This document shows, one piece after another, positions 1 through 4,693 of a stretch of DNA of 5,069 bases. The notes under the pieces are model-generated. The model worked only from the letters and a program-made list of their open reading frames with translations. It ran no database searches and had not been told where the DNA came from. The position numbers and the translations under genes are program-made. Origin of the DNA: Clostridia bacterium (GTDB lineage: Bacteria > Bacillota > Clostridia > Christensenellales > Borkfalkiaceae); contig CAAGNQ010000002.1 in NCBI GenBank assembly GCA_900771345.1, positions 1 to 5,069 of the forward strand, in the 5' to 3' direction. Numbering within the stretch: position 1 is the stretch's first letter; each line of letters starts with the position of its first letter.

Positions 1-1
1 A

Positions 2-28
2 GATTTTTTGCAAAAAATCGGTTTTTTT
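2..28 (+). terminator. Possible AT-rich terminator of a gene left of the window
   Basis: Bases 2-19 form a perfect 18-bp palindrome (GATTTTTT, GC, AAAAAATC) followed after two G's by seven T's at 22-28. On the plus strand this has the shape of an intrinsic terminator, but the stem is almost all A-T and weak. It could end a plus-strand gene lying outside the window, converging on the tRNA. Bases 1-36 show no gene. Confidence 0.35.
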
Positions 29-37
29 AGTTTGAAC

Positions 38-78
38 AAAAAAATAGACCCGACAGACTATCGTCTATCGGGTCTATT
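38..78 (-). terminator. Rho-independent terminator of the tRNA-Pro gene
   Basis: On the minus strand a 16-bp stem (78-63 pairing with 58-43, one G-T wobble) closes a GATA tetraloop. The stem runs into a run of seven T's at 44-38. It begins at the base directly after the encoded CCA of the tRNA, so the precursor has essentially no single-stranded 3' trailer before the hairpin. Strong and clearly dedicated to the tRNA transcript. Confidence 0.9.
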
Positions 79-154
79 TGGTCTGAGTGACAAGATTTGA
101 ACTTGCGGCCTCTACCACCCCAAGGTAGCGCGCTACCATCTGCGCTATACCCAG
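79..154 (-). tRNA. tRNA-Pro (anticodon GGG)
   Basis: A complete 76-nt cloverleaf can be folded by eye. The acceptor is CTGGGTA with CACTCAG; then T8-A9, a D arm GCGC/GCGC with loop AGATGGTA, an anticodon stem CTACC/GGTAG with loop TTGGGGT, variable bases AGGCC, a T arm GCAAG/CTTGT with loop TTCAAAT, discriminator A73 and an encoded CCA. The anticodon GGG, G37, C1-G72 and A73 all fit bacterial proline tRNA, which decodes CCC and CCU. The 7-66 position is an A-C mismatch and 49-65 is G-T. The gene stands alone, with its own promoter (186-214), leader hairpin (160-177) and terminator (38-78). Confidence 0.95.
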
Positions 155-159
155 CCATA

Positions 160-177
160 TTCAAGACCGCTCTTGAA
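160..177 (-). other. Hairpin in the tRNA-Pro 5' leader
   Basis: On the minus strand TTCAAGA, loop GCGG, TCTTGAA forms a perfect 7-bp stem. With transcription expected to start near 179, this hairpin would occupy almost the whole 25-nt leader, ending five bases before the mature tRNA 5' end. It could protect the precursor or influence RNase P cleavage; that role is inferred from position only. Confidence 0.55.
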
Positions 178-185
178 CATTCGAT

Positions 186-214
186 ATTATAGCATACTTA
201 ATTTAATAAGTCAA
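186..214 (-). promoter_or_regulatory. Sigma-A promoter of tRNA-Pro
   Basis: Minus-strand -35 TTGACT (214-209), 17-bp spacer and -10 TATAAT (191-186), with an upstream TGC giving an extended -10. Predicted transcription start is near 179, about 25 nt before the mature tRNA. It is near consensus, as expected for a stable RNA gene. It lies in the 153-bp gap between the tRNA and the divergent DUF1540 gene. Confidence 0.85.
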
Positions 215-307
215 TAATAAATTTTTATTATTTTGAATTATTTTCGCTTAATTTGAAACACTATATTTGAAGTCTTTTGATTTCAAAATTTTAATTAGGA
301 GAGTTTT

Positions 308-499
308 ATGAATAAGCAACCAAATCATTGCATTAAATGTACAGTGGTATCATGTGCTAACCACGCAAAAAAGGAAAATTACTGTGTTCTTGATTCAGTT
401 AAAATCGGCACACACGAAACTAATCCTACAGTTTCACAATGCGTTGACTGTGAGTCATTTGTTTTAGGATGCACAGGCGACGGATGTAAGGCTAACTAA
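308..499 (+). CDS. DUF1540-family small cysteine-rich protein
   Basis: A 63-residue protein with eight cysteines (C8, C11, C16, C26, C45, C48, C55, C60). The pattern C11-x4-C16, then YC26, then a V-K-I-G strand and finally C48-E-S-F matches the DUF1540 family of Firmicutes, short proteins of unknown function that probably bind a metal or form disulphides. C8, C45, C55 and C60 lie outside that four-cysteine pattern, and C45/C48 and C55/C60 make a cysteine-rich tail. There is no signal peptide or membrane segment. The ATG is preceded by AGGAG (297-301) at a good distance. It is the only plus-strand gene, divergent from the tRNA and convergent with yabQ, with which it shares a terminator. No convincing sigma-A promoter is visible: a TATATT at 262-267 lacks a properly spaced -35. 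The family call is firm; the function is unknown. Confidence 0.85.
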   Translation: MNKQPNHCIKCTVVSCANHAKKENYCVLDSVKIGTHETNPTVSQCVDCESFVLGCTGDGCKAN

Positions 500-506
500 T
501 TAAAAG

Positions 507-536
507 AAAACGAACTATCAAAAGATAGTTCGTTTT
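507..536. terminator. Bidirectional terminator between DUF1540 gene and yabQ
   Basis: A 13-bp stem (AAAACGAACTATC at 507-519 pairing with 524-536) encloses an AAAA loop. On the plus strand it leads into T-rich sequence after the DUF1540 gene. On the minus strand it leads into TTTTCTTTT after yabQ, whose stop codon (538-536) touches the stem. It serves both convergent genes. Confidence 0.88.
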
Positions 537-1066
537 TATTTTCCGTATGATAAAAGAACCTTTTCGTTCTGTCTTTTTATTTCTTTTTTCTTAGGTTTTA
601 TTTTGATAAAACGCTTAAATGTCTTCTTCATTATAAAAATAAGATATAAAAACAAAACCTCAAAGTAAAATCCTATGTGTTGAAGAATGTTTTTTAAGAT
701 TTTACCAATAGTTTTTTGGAAAATTAAAAAACCTACTATTGAAAAGAAAAATACGTACCATCTAACTACCCCATTACTCATTTTATAAAAAAATATCGCA
801 TATATAGGGGTTAAAACAAGAAAATAAAAAAAGTCGAAGAAAGCCTGCATAATCATTTTAAAAACAACATTCTTTTTACTGTTTTTTAAAGGATTCTTTA
901 TATTTACAAAATCTTCAGCTTGTTTTTTAGCGATGAAATCATTACTATAGCATCTAACAAAGGGCAATTCAAAAATCACAAAAATTTGATATATTACGCC
1001 CGACATAACGCCAAGAAACAAAGAATTTAATATAGTTAGTAATTGATTTTCTATTGATATCTCCAT
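536..1066 (-). CDS. yabQ: Spore cortex biosynthesis membrane protein YabQ
   Basis: A 176-residue protein with four predicted membrane helices (about 9-32, 72-95, 101-118, 127-147) and a very basic C-terminal tail (148-176). The segment G99-V-V-R-W-Y-V around residues 99-105, followed by a hydrophobic helix with a glycine, resembles the conserved core of the Spore_YabQ family. In Bacillus subtilis YabQ (about 211 residues) is made in the mother cell under sigma-E, sits in the forespore outer membrane region and is needed for cortex formation. The position directly after yabP is diagnostic: the yabP stop and yabQ start share a base (TAATG at 1068-1064), implying translational coupling, as the nearest purine-rich stretch (AGGA, 1084-1081) is rather far upstream. 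The gene ends in a terminator; the divIC gene that follows yabQ in Bacillus is missing. Confidence 0.87.
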   Translation of the reverse strand: MEISIENQLLTILNSLFLGVMSGVIYQIFVIFELPFVRCYSNDFIAKKQAEDFVNIKNPLKNSKKNVVFKMIMQAFFDFFYFLVLTPIYAIFFYKMSNGVVRWYVFFFSIVGFLIFQKTIGKILKNILQHIGFYFEVLFLYLIFIMKKTFKRFIKIKPKKKEIKRQNEKVLLSYGK

Positions 1067-1344
1067 TACTTAAAAAAAGTTCCTATCCCCTTTTTCTTTT
1101 TCCCAGGCTCTTTATTGTAATAAAATATACCGTTTATTGTTCCGTTTACTATTAATTCTCCGTTTTGTGAATTAAATCTATCTATTTTTAAATTCTCTCC
1201 ATCAATTGACGCACATGCTGAAGTAGTTTGTACAACCACCTCGTGCTCATCAAAGCTGTTAACGTCGAGCACCCCCGACATCACGATTTGTTTTCTTGAC
1301 CTTATTATTACGTCTTGCTTTAATTCTTCAGTAGAATCAATCAT
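1066..1344 (-). CDS. yabP: Sporulation protein YabP
   Basis: A 92-residue protein of the YabP/YqfC family. Typical features are R-x-x-I-x-M-S-G-V near 18-25, D27-V followed by S30-F-D-E, an all-beta middle (V36-V-V-Q, then G49-E-N-L-K-I), the N-G-E-L-I-V-N-G-x-I strand around 60-70, and a short basic, aromatic C-terminus ending F-F-K. In Bacillus yabP is a sigma-E-controlled sporulation gene paired with yabQ; its biochemical role is not settled. The ATG has a strong GGAGG (1356-1352) six to seven bases upstream. The 55-bp gap from rqcP holds a terminator-like hairpin and a sequence fitting the sigma-E consensus, so yabPQ may form its own sporulation transcript. Confidence 0.92.
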   Translation of the reverse strand: MIDSTEELKQDVIIRSRKQIVMSGVLDVNSFDEHEVVVQTTSACASIDGENLKIDRFNSQNGELIVNGTINGIFYYNKEPGKKKKGIGTFFK

Positions 1345-1373
1345 AAATATGCCTCCAATTAAGTTACATATCT

Positions 1374-1402
1374 ATGATATGAAAAAATGTCCGAAAATAT
1401 TA
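1374..1402 (-). promoter_or_regulatory. Predicted sigma-E promoter for yabP-yabQ
   Basis: On the minus strand TAATATT (1402-1396) fits the sigma-E -35 consensus kmATATT completely. After a 14-bp spacer CATATCAT (1381-1374) keeps the CATA and final T of the -10 CATACAhT, with two mismatches. Start of transcription would be near 1367, leaving a short leader before GGAGG at 1356. The -35 contains the rqcP stop codon. Support comes from the known sigma-E control of yabP/yabQ in Bacillus; the AT-rich setting makes chance matches possible. Confidence 0.6.
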
Positions 1403-1412
1403 CTCGGACATT
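1382..1412 (-). terminator. Terminator-like hairpin overlapping the rqcP stop
   Basis: A perfect 9-bp stem, AATGTCCGA (1412-1404) with TCGGACATT (1394-1386), encloses a 9-base loop that contains the rqcP TAA. It runs into a total of six T's on the minus strand (1387-1382). It has the form of an intrinsic terminator and would reduce read-through from HU-rqcP into yabPQ. The predicted sigma-E promoter spans the same bases. Confidence 0.6.
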
Positions 1413-1645
1413 ACCTCATATAAAGTTTGTGCTTCGTTTTTCCTTATCACTTCACGAACGTCAGTAACCTTTACTTTGAGCGTCTTTTCTCCAAAGGTTA
1501 TTTCAATAACGTCACCAAGCTTTACGTCATAAGACGCTTTTACGCTCTTACCATTAACCTTAACGTGAGAAGCATCACAAGCATCATTAGCAACTGTACG
1601 CCTTTTTATAATTCTAGACACTTTTAAAAATTTATCTATTCTCAT
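1400..1645 (-). CDS. rqcP: RqcP (YabO), S4-domain ribosome quality-control factor
   Basis: An 81-residue protein that is almost entirely an S4 RNA-binding domain. The N-terminus M-R-I-D-K-F-L-K-V-S-R with I-K-R-R-T (residues 1-17), V-K-V-N-G around 28-32, K-A-S-Y-D-V-K-x-G-D (36-45) and a final strand follow Bacillus subtilis RqcP (86 residues) closely. RqcP binds the stalled 50S subunit with its P-site tRNA and works with RqcH in adding C-terminal alanine tails to nascent chains; relatives include Hsp15. The basic pair R15-R16 expected to touch RNA is present. The ATG follows AGAGG (1655-1651) by five bases. It is the second gene after the HU promoter, behind a hairpin, and keeps the conserved position ahead of yabP. 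Confidence 0.93.
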   Translation of the reverse strand: MRIDKFLKVSRIIKRRTVANDACDASHVKVNGKSVKASYDVKLGDVIEITFGEKTLKVKVTDVREVIRKNEAQTLYEVMSE

Positions 1646-1662
1646 AATTACCTCTGAAATGG

Positions 1663-1690
1663 AAAACCTGCACTTTTCAGTGCAGGTTTT
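1663..1690 (-). terminator. Hairpin between HU and rqcP (partial terminator?)
   Basis: A perfect 12-bp stem (1690-1679 with 1674-1663) closed on the minus strand by a GAAA tetraloop starts six bases after the HU stop codon. Only four T's follow, within the stem arm, before CC, so termination is likely partial. It may both stabilise the HU mRNA 3' end and lower rqcP expression relative to HU. No other promoter is evident in the 51-bp gap. Confidence 0.65.
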
Positions 1691-1696
1691 TATAAA

Positions 1697-1972
1697 TTAC
1701 GCGTTAACTTTATCTTTAAGTGTTTTTCCTGCAGAGAATTTAACTTGCTTTGAAGCAGGAATAGAAATTGCAGCGCCTGTTGAAGGATTACGTCCTGTTC
1801 TAGCTGCCTTTGCTTTTACTTCGATAGTACCGAATCCGATAAGTTGAACCTTTTCGCCTGCTACAAGTGCTTCTTCAATAGCTTCGATTACAGCGCTAAC
1901 TGCTGCATCAGCTGCTTTCTTGCTAAGGTCTGCCTTTTGTGCTACTACTTCGATAAGTTCTGTCTTGTTCAT
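1697..1972 (-). CDS. hup: HU-family DNA-binding protein
   Basis: A 91-residue protein of normal HU length. It starts M-N-K-T-E-L-I, has the two-helix dimerisation part at about 3-38, the G46-F-G-T turn, and the DNA-grasping arm A57-R-T-G-R-N-P63 with the intercalating proline at 63. It ends I-P-A-S-K, G-K-x-L-K and V-N as usual. HU is an abundant dimeric nucleoid protein that bends and compacts DNA. I50 replaces the common phenylalanine in GFGTFEV, a mild change. The ATG is preceded by AGGAGA (1986-1981) at eight bases, and a near-consensus promoter lies at 2026-2054. HU next to rqcP-yabP-yabQ is a familiar clostridial arrangement. A hairpin follows the stop. Confidence 0.96.
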   Translation of the reverse strand: MNKTELIEVVAQKADLSKKAADAAVSAVIEAIEEALVAGEKVQLIGFGTIEVKAKAARTGRNPSTGAAISIPASKQVKFSAGKTLKDKVNA

Positions 1973-2025
1973 GGGTTTTTTCTCCTCTTTATTTTTGGCC
2001 GTTCTATTCGGCTTTTGTTGTATTA

Positions 2026-2054
2026 ATTATACCATTAAAATTGCAATATTTCAA
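2026..2054 (-). promoter_or_regulatory. Sigma-A promoter of HU-rqcP
   Basis: Minus-strand -35 TTGAAA (2054-2049), 17-bp spacer and -10 TATAAT (2031-2026) preceded by TGG, an extended -10. Expected start is near 2019, giving a leader of about 47 nt with a small 4-bp hairpin (GCCG/CGGC, 2012-2009 with 2001-1998) upstream of the ribosome binding site. The layout is the same as that of the tRNA-Pro promoter. Confidence 0.87.
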
Positions 2055-2076
2055 TAGCAAATTCAAAATTTTTTAC

Positions 2077-2096
2077 AAAAAAAGTCGATTTTTTTT
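2077..2096 (-). terminator. Weak candidate terminator after the flippase gene
   Basis: On the minus strand a run of eight A's (2096-2089), then TCGAC, then seven T's (2083-2077) can fold as a 7-bp A-T stem with the T-run on its 3' side. It lies just past the flippase stop (2108) and before the HU promoter, where a terminator is expected, but its all-A-T stem is weak. Read-through into HU is possible. Confidence 0.3.
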
Positions 2097-2107
2097 CATT
2101 TTTTTAT

Positions 2108-3757
2108 CTATTTTTCACATTTTTTTGTGAAAAAATGCATTTTTTTCAAACACTTAACTATTTTATCACCGTAAGGCAATGAAAGTAGCTCATCTTCTAA
2201 TATAGTTTTGGTTCTTATAATCATGAAAAAATAAAGCAAAACCGCCGCAAAAATACAAATAATTGTAGCAATTTTAATTGGAAGAATCAAGTCTAAAAGC
2301 AAGTAAAGCATGGCTGAAAAGCCTATTGAAACAACGCTACACATTAACGGCTTACCAAAAACCTTTTTAATATCAGGTAATTTACCAACGTGCTTAACTG
2401 TGAAGAACACATTTAAAGTAGCGGCAGTTAAATAACAAAGCACCGTGCTTAGTGGAGCCCCATAAATACCGATTTCGGGTAGTAAAAAATAATTCGCTAT
2501 AATTTTCACACACGCACCGCAAAGCATTGATATAATCGGGTATTTTTGTTTACCAGATGTGTTAAGAAAAGTGTTTGTAGCAGATATCAATCCTAAAAAT
2601 ATAACCGAAGCCGCGCCAACCGATAGCCAAGGTGCTGCTCTGTTTACCGAATCCTCGGTAAACATCATAACGTCTAGTATATTCTTAGAAAACACTCCTA
2701 TGCCAAGAGCGCACGGAATTGAAATAATATTAATTATACGTAAGCTAAAGCTTCGCATTCCTTCCGCTTTTATATAATCCTTTACCGTAACTGCAGCAGT
2801 AATTAAAGGAACTAGCGCATTAGCGATTGGGTATATCAATATTGTTGGCAAATTCATTATTGATATAACTAGTGTAGTGTAATCTCCGTATAAAACGCGA
2901 ACGTGCGCCTCGTTCATCCCTGAAGAAATTAAACGTGGCTGAATCATAAACGTGTCAATTATTATAGTAAGGGACAAAACGCAAGAGCTTAACGTTATCG
3001 GTATTGCAATTATCAAAAGCTCTTTTAATATTGCTTTAGTATTTTTAGGCGGAGCCTCAAGCTCCAAAACGCTTTCCTCATAAAACTGTTTGTCTTTAAA
3101 GAATATCTTCTTAGCAAACAAGAAAATCATACCAAAAAGTACACCTGTAGTTACACCTAAAATAGTAAAGGCGGCAACCACGTGGTCCTCATATCCCTGT
3201 GCTTTTGCCCAAAATGCAAAGCCAACACCAACTAATACCTTTCCCATAGCCTCAAGGAACTGTGAAATACCCGTTGGCTTCATCAACTGATAACCTTGGA
3301 AAAAGCCTCTCAAACAGCTGCTAAGACAAATAAACAGTATAGTTGGAGCCACCGCAACAATGCATATTGCCGTTTCAGGTGCTGAAATAACGTTTGATAT
3401 AGGAGCTGCAAAAGCAATCATAAGTGCGGCAAAAAGCCCACCTATTACTAAAAACATACATATTGCAACATTGAATATTTTTCTTGCCTCTTTAATATGC
3501 CCCTGTGCTCTGCATTTGGAAACCATAATTGACAAAGCTACCGGCAAGCCCGACGTCGCAATTATATACAAAAATGCGTAAATTTCATACGCGGAGCTAT
3601 AATATCCTGCACCAACAGAACCAACAACCGTATTTAATACGATTTTTGAAATTAAACCTACCGATTTAACCAATATATTGGCGAAGGTTAAAACTAGAAC
3701 TCCGGAAAAAAACATATTTACCGCATTTTTTGATTTTGCGTTATTATTTTTTTCCAA
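2108..3757 (-). CDS. SpoVB/YabM-type polysaccharide (lipid-linked precursor) flippase
   Basis: A 549-residue integral membrane protein of the MOP superfamily, SpoVB/MurJ-like branch. About 14 helices can be placed near 14-37, 50-72, 96-118, 130-149, 165-185, 193-216, 243-265, 292-320, 340-360, 378-397, 407-427, 433-454, 468-490 and 494-515. Family marks are S69-G-L-P-V-A-L-S, R150-G-F-F-Q-G with P161-T-x-I-S-Q, N400-T-like loop N399-T-S-G-K and the C-terminal E521-D-E-L-L-S-L-P. Members move lipid-linked sugars across the membrane; SpoVB is needed for spore cortex and YabM is its paralogue next to yabN-yabO in Bacillus. Position near rqcP-yabPQ suggests the YabM slot, but SpoVB itself cannot be excluded, so no symbol is given. 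The start codon is TTG, twelve bases after the kinase stop; the next methionine (residue 15) lies at the edge of helix 1. Confidence 0.88.
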   Translation of the reverse strand: MEKNNNAKSKNAVNMFFSGVLVLTFANILVKSVGLISKIVLNTVVGSVGAGYYSSAYEIYAFLYIIATSGLPVALSIMVSKCRAQGHIKEARKIFNVAICMFLVIGGLFAALMIAFAAPISNVISAPETAICIVAVAPTILFICLSSCLRGFFQGYQLMKPTGISQFLEAMGKVLVGVGFAFWAKAQGYEDHVVAAFTILGVTTGVLFGMIFLFAKKIFFKDKQFYEESVLELEAPPKNTKAILKELLIIAIPITLSSCVLSLTIIIDTFMIQPRLISSGMNEAHVRVLYGDYTTLVISIMNLPTILIYPIANALVPLITAAVTVKDYIKAEGMRSFSLRIINIISIPCALGIGVFSKNILDVMMFTEDSVNRAAPWLSVGAASVIFLGLISATNTFLNTSGKQKYPIISMLCGACVKIIANYFLLPEIGIYGAPLSTVLCYLTAATLNVFFTVKHVGKLPDIKKVFGKPLMCSVVSIGFSAMLYLLLDLILPIKIATIICIFAAVLLYFFMIIRTKTILEDELLSLPYGDKIVKCLKKMHFFTKKCEK

Positions 3758-3763
3758 AACTTT

Positions 3764-3769
3764 TCCTCT
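3764..3769 (-). promoter_or_regulatory. Ribosome binding site fixing the TTG start of the flippase
   Basis: AGAGGA (3769-3764) lies directly after the kinase stop codon (3772-3770), with a six-base spacer to TTG at 3757-3755. No ATG or GTG competes at a proper distance, so initiation at TTG is well supported. Confidence 0.75.
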
Positions 3770-4672
3770 TTATTTCTTACCTAAAAATTCAGTATATAAC
3801 GAGTTTTTAGGAATGTAATCGTAGCTTAGTTCTTCGAATTCATTAAATTTATTAATTAATTTTTGAGCTTTTTCAAAATAAACGCTCTCTCTAGGAACCT
3901 CGGATAAAACCTCTTTTATATATTTTTTCATTAAAAAGAGCTCATATTCCATAAACGAATCTACTTGCACGTCACATATATCCTTGTTTGGGTATATGCT
4001 CTTTTTTTCATTCTCGCGCACTGTTTCCCAAAGGTAAAATGTAAATTCTGCAGAGGCGCCTCTGAATTTTCTATCACGCACCAAACGTCTAATCAATCGA
4101 ATTTCGTGCTTTTTGAACACCACATCATTAATGCACACATCATCCAAAACATCAATAAATACGCCTTTATAATTGCCATTAAATAGTGATACAATTTCAG
4201 GATACACCGCTTGTATGCCTTCATATATCAAAACTCCGTTTGGGTCGATGTAATATTCATTATAACCGTTACGCCCTTGCAACACAAAATCAAAAATCGG
4301 AACCTTAACCTTGTTTCCGGGATAAGCATTCTTTACACATTGAGTTAGCAAAGGTAAATCAAGCACGTCAACTGAGTCGTAATCTATTTTTTTACTAAAA
4401 TCTACTTGGCGCTGTTCCTGTCTTTCTTTAAAGAAATCATCTATTGAAATAACAGTTACAGGCTTATGAACCTCGTTTAAATCTGATATAATTTTTTGTG
4501 CGGTTGTTGTTTTGCCAGCACAAGTCGGCCCGGACAAAAGAATATTTGAGGCATCACTATTTACTATTTTCTTTGAAGCAATATCTAACCTATTTTTAAA
4601 AGCTTGTTCACTTTTTTGAACTAGCTCTATTTTGTCATCTTCATTTTTTATAGAAATATTGATTTTTCTCAC
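3770..4672 (-). CDS. Uridine-kinase-like P-loop nucleoside kinase (stand-alone)
   Basis: A 300-residue protein of the uridine kinase/phosphoribulokinase family. Walker A is G48-P-T-C-A-G-K54-T-T; the substrate/metal loop is S76-I-D-D-F-F; then Y98-D-S-V-D with L-D-L-P-L-L, P125-I-F-D-F with R134, and Y150-E-G-I-Q-A-V-Y-P. The lid has R195-R-L-V-R-D-R with R204-G-A-S. Such enzymes use ATP or GTP to phosphorylate uridine/cytidine, but the true substrate here is unknown. Many clostridial relatives have an N-terminal TGS/threonyl-tRNA-synthetase-like region of some 250 residues before the kinase; this one has only about 40 residues there. The start chosen is GTG at 4672 because AGGGGGTG (4686-4679) sits six bases upstream; a GTG at 4681 overlaps that site. 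It lies 21 bp after hemZ and 12 bp before the flippase, so probably one operon. Confidence 0.85.
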   Translation of the reverse strand: MRKINISIKNEDDKIELVQKSEQAFKNRLDIASKKIVNSDASNILLSGPTCAGKTTTAQKIISDLNEVHKPVTVISIDDFFKERQEQRQVDFSKKIDYDSVDVLDLPLLTQCVKNAYPGNKVKVPIFDFVLQGRNGYNEYYIDPNGVLIYEGIQAVYPEIVSLFNGNYKGVFIDVLDDVCINDVVFKKHEIRLIRRLVRDRKFRGASAEFTFYLWETVRENEKKSIYPNKDICDVQVDSFMEYELFLMKKYIKEVLSEVPRESVYFEKAQKLINKFNEFEELSYDYIPKNSLYTEFLGKK

Positions 4673-4678
4673 AAGCCA

Positions 4679-4686
4679 CACCCCCT
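4679..4686 (-). promoter_or_regulatory. Ribosome binding site fixing the GTG start of the kinase
   Basis: AGGGGGTG (4686-4679) differs at one base from the ideal AGGAGGTG and has a six-base spacer to GTG at 4672-4670. The in-frame GTG at 4681-4679 falls inside this site and would have no usable Shine-Dalgarno of its own. Confidence 0.7.
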
Positions 4687-4693
4687 ATTTAAA

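Noticed and set aside
267..295. TTGAAG-17-TTTAAT as a sigma-A promoter for the DUF1540 gene
   Set aside because: It would start transcription at about 302, past the Shine-Dalgarno at 297-301 and only a few bases before the ATG.
1427..1627. Plus-strand open frame opposite rqcP
   Set aside because: It lies fully antisense to a clear RqcP coding sequence, has no recognisable family and no ribosome binding context.
1659..2026. Two plus-strand open frames opposite the HU gene and its leader
   Set aside because: They are antisense to HU, with composition explained by the complementary strand of a conserved gene and its promoter region.
2111..2134. 9-bp hairpin at the very end of the flippase gene
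   Set aside because: A perfect stem with a six-base loop, but on the minus strand it is followed by A-rich sequence, not T's, and it encodes the lysine/phenylalanine-rich C-terminus; not a terminator.
2559..3581. Three plus-strand frames opposite the flippase
   Set aside because: Antisense shadows of a conserved membrane protein gene; no domain, no start signals.
3965..4186. Plus-strand frame opposite the kinase
   Set aside because: Antisense to the conserved lid region of the kinase; cysteine- and aromatic-rich by chance.
4679..4681. GTG giving a 303-residue kinase
   Set aside because: It overlaps the AGGGGGTG ribosome site that is ideally placed for the GTG nine bases further on.
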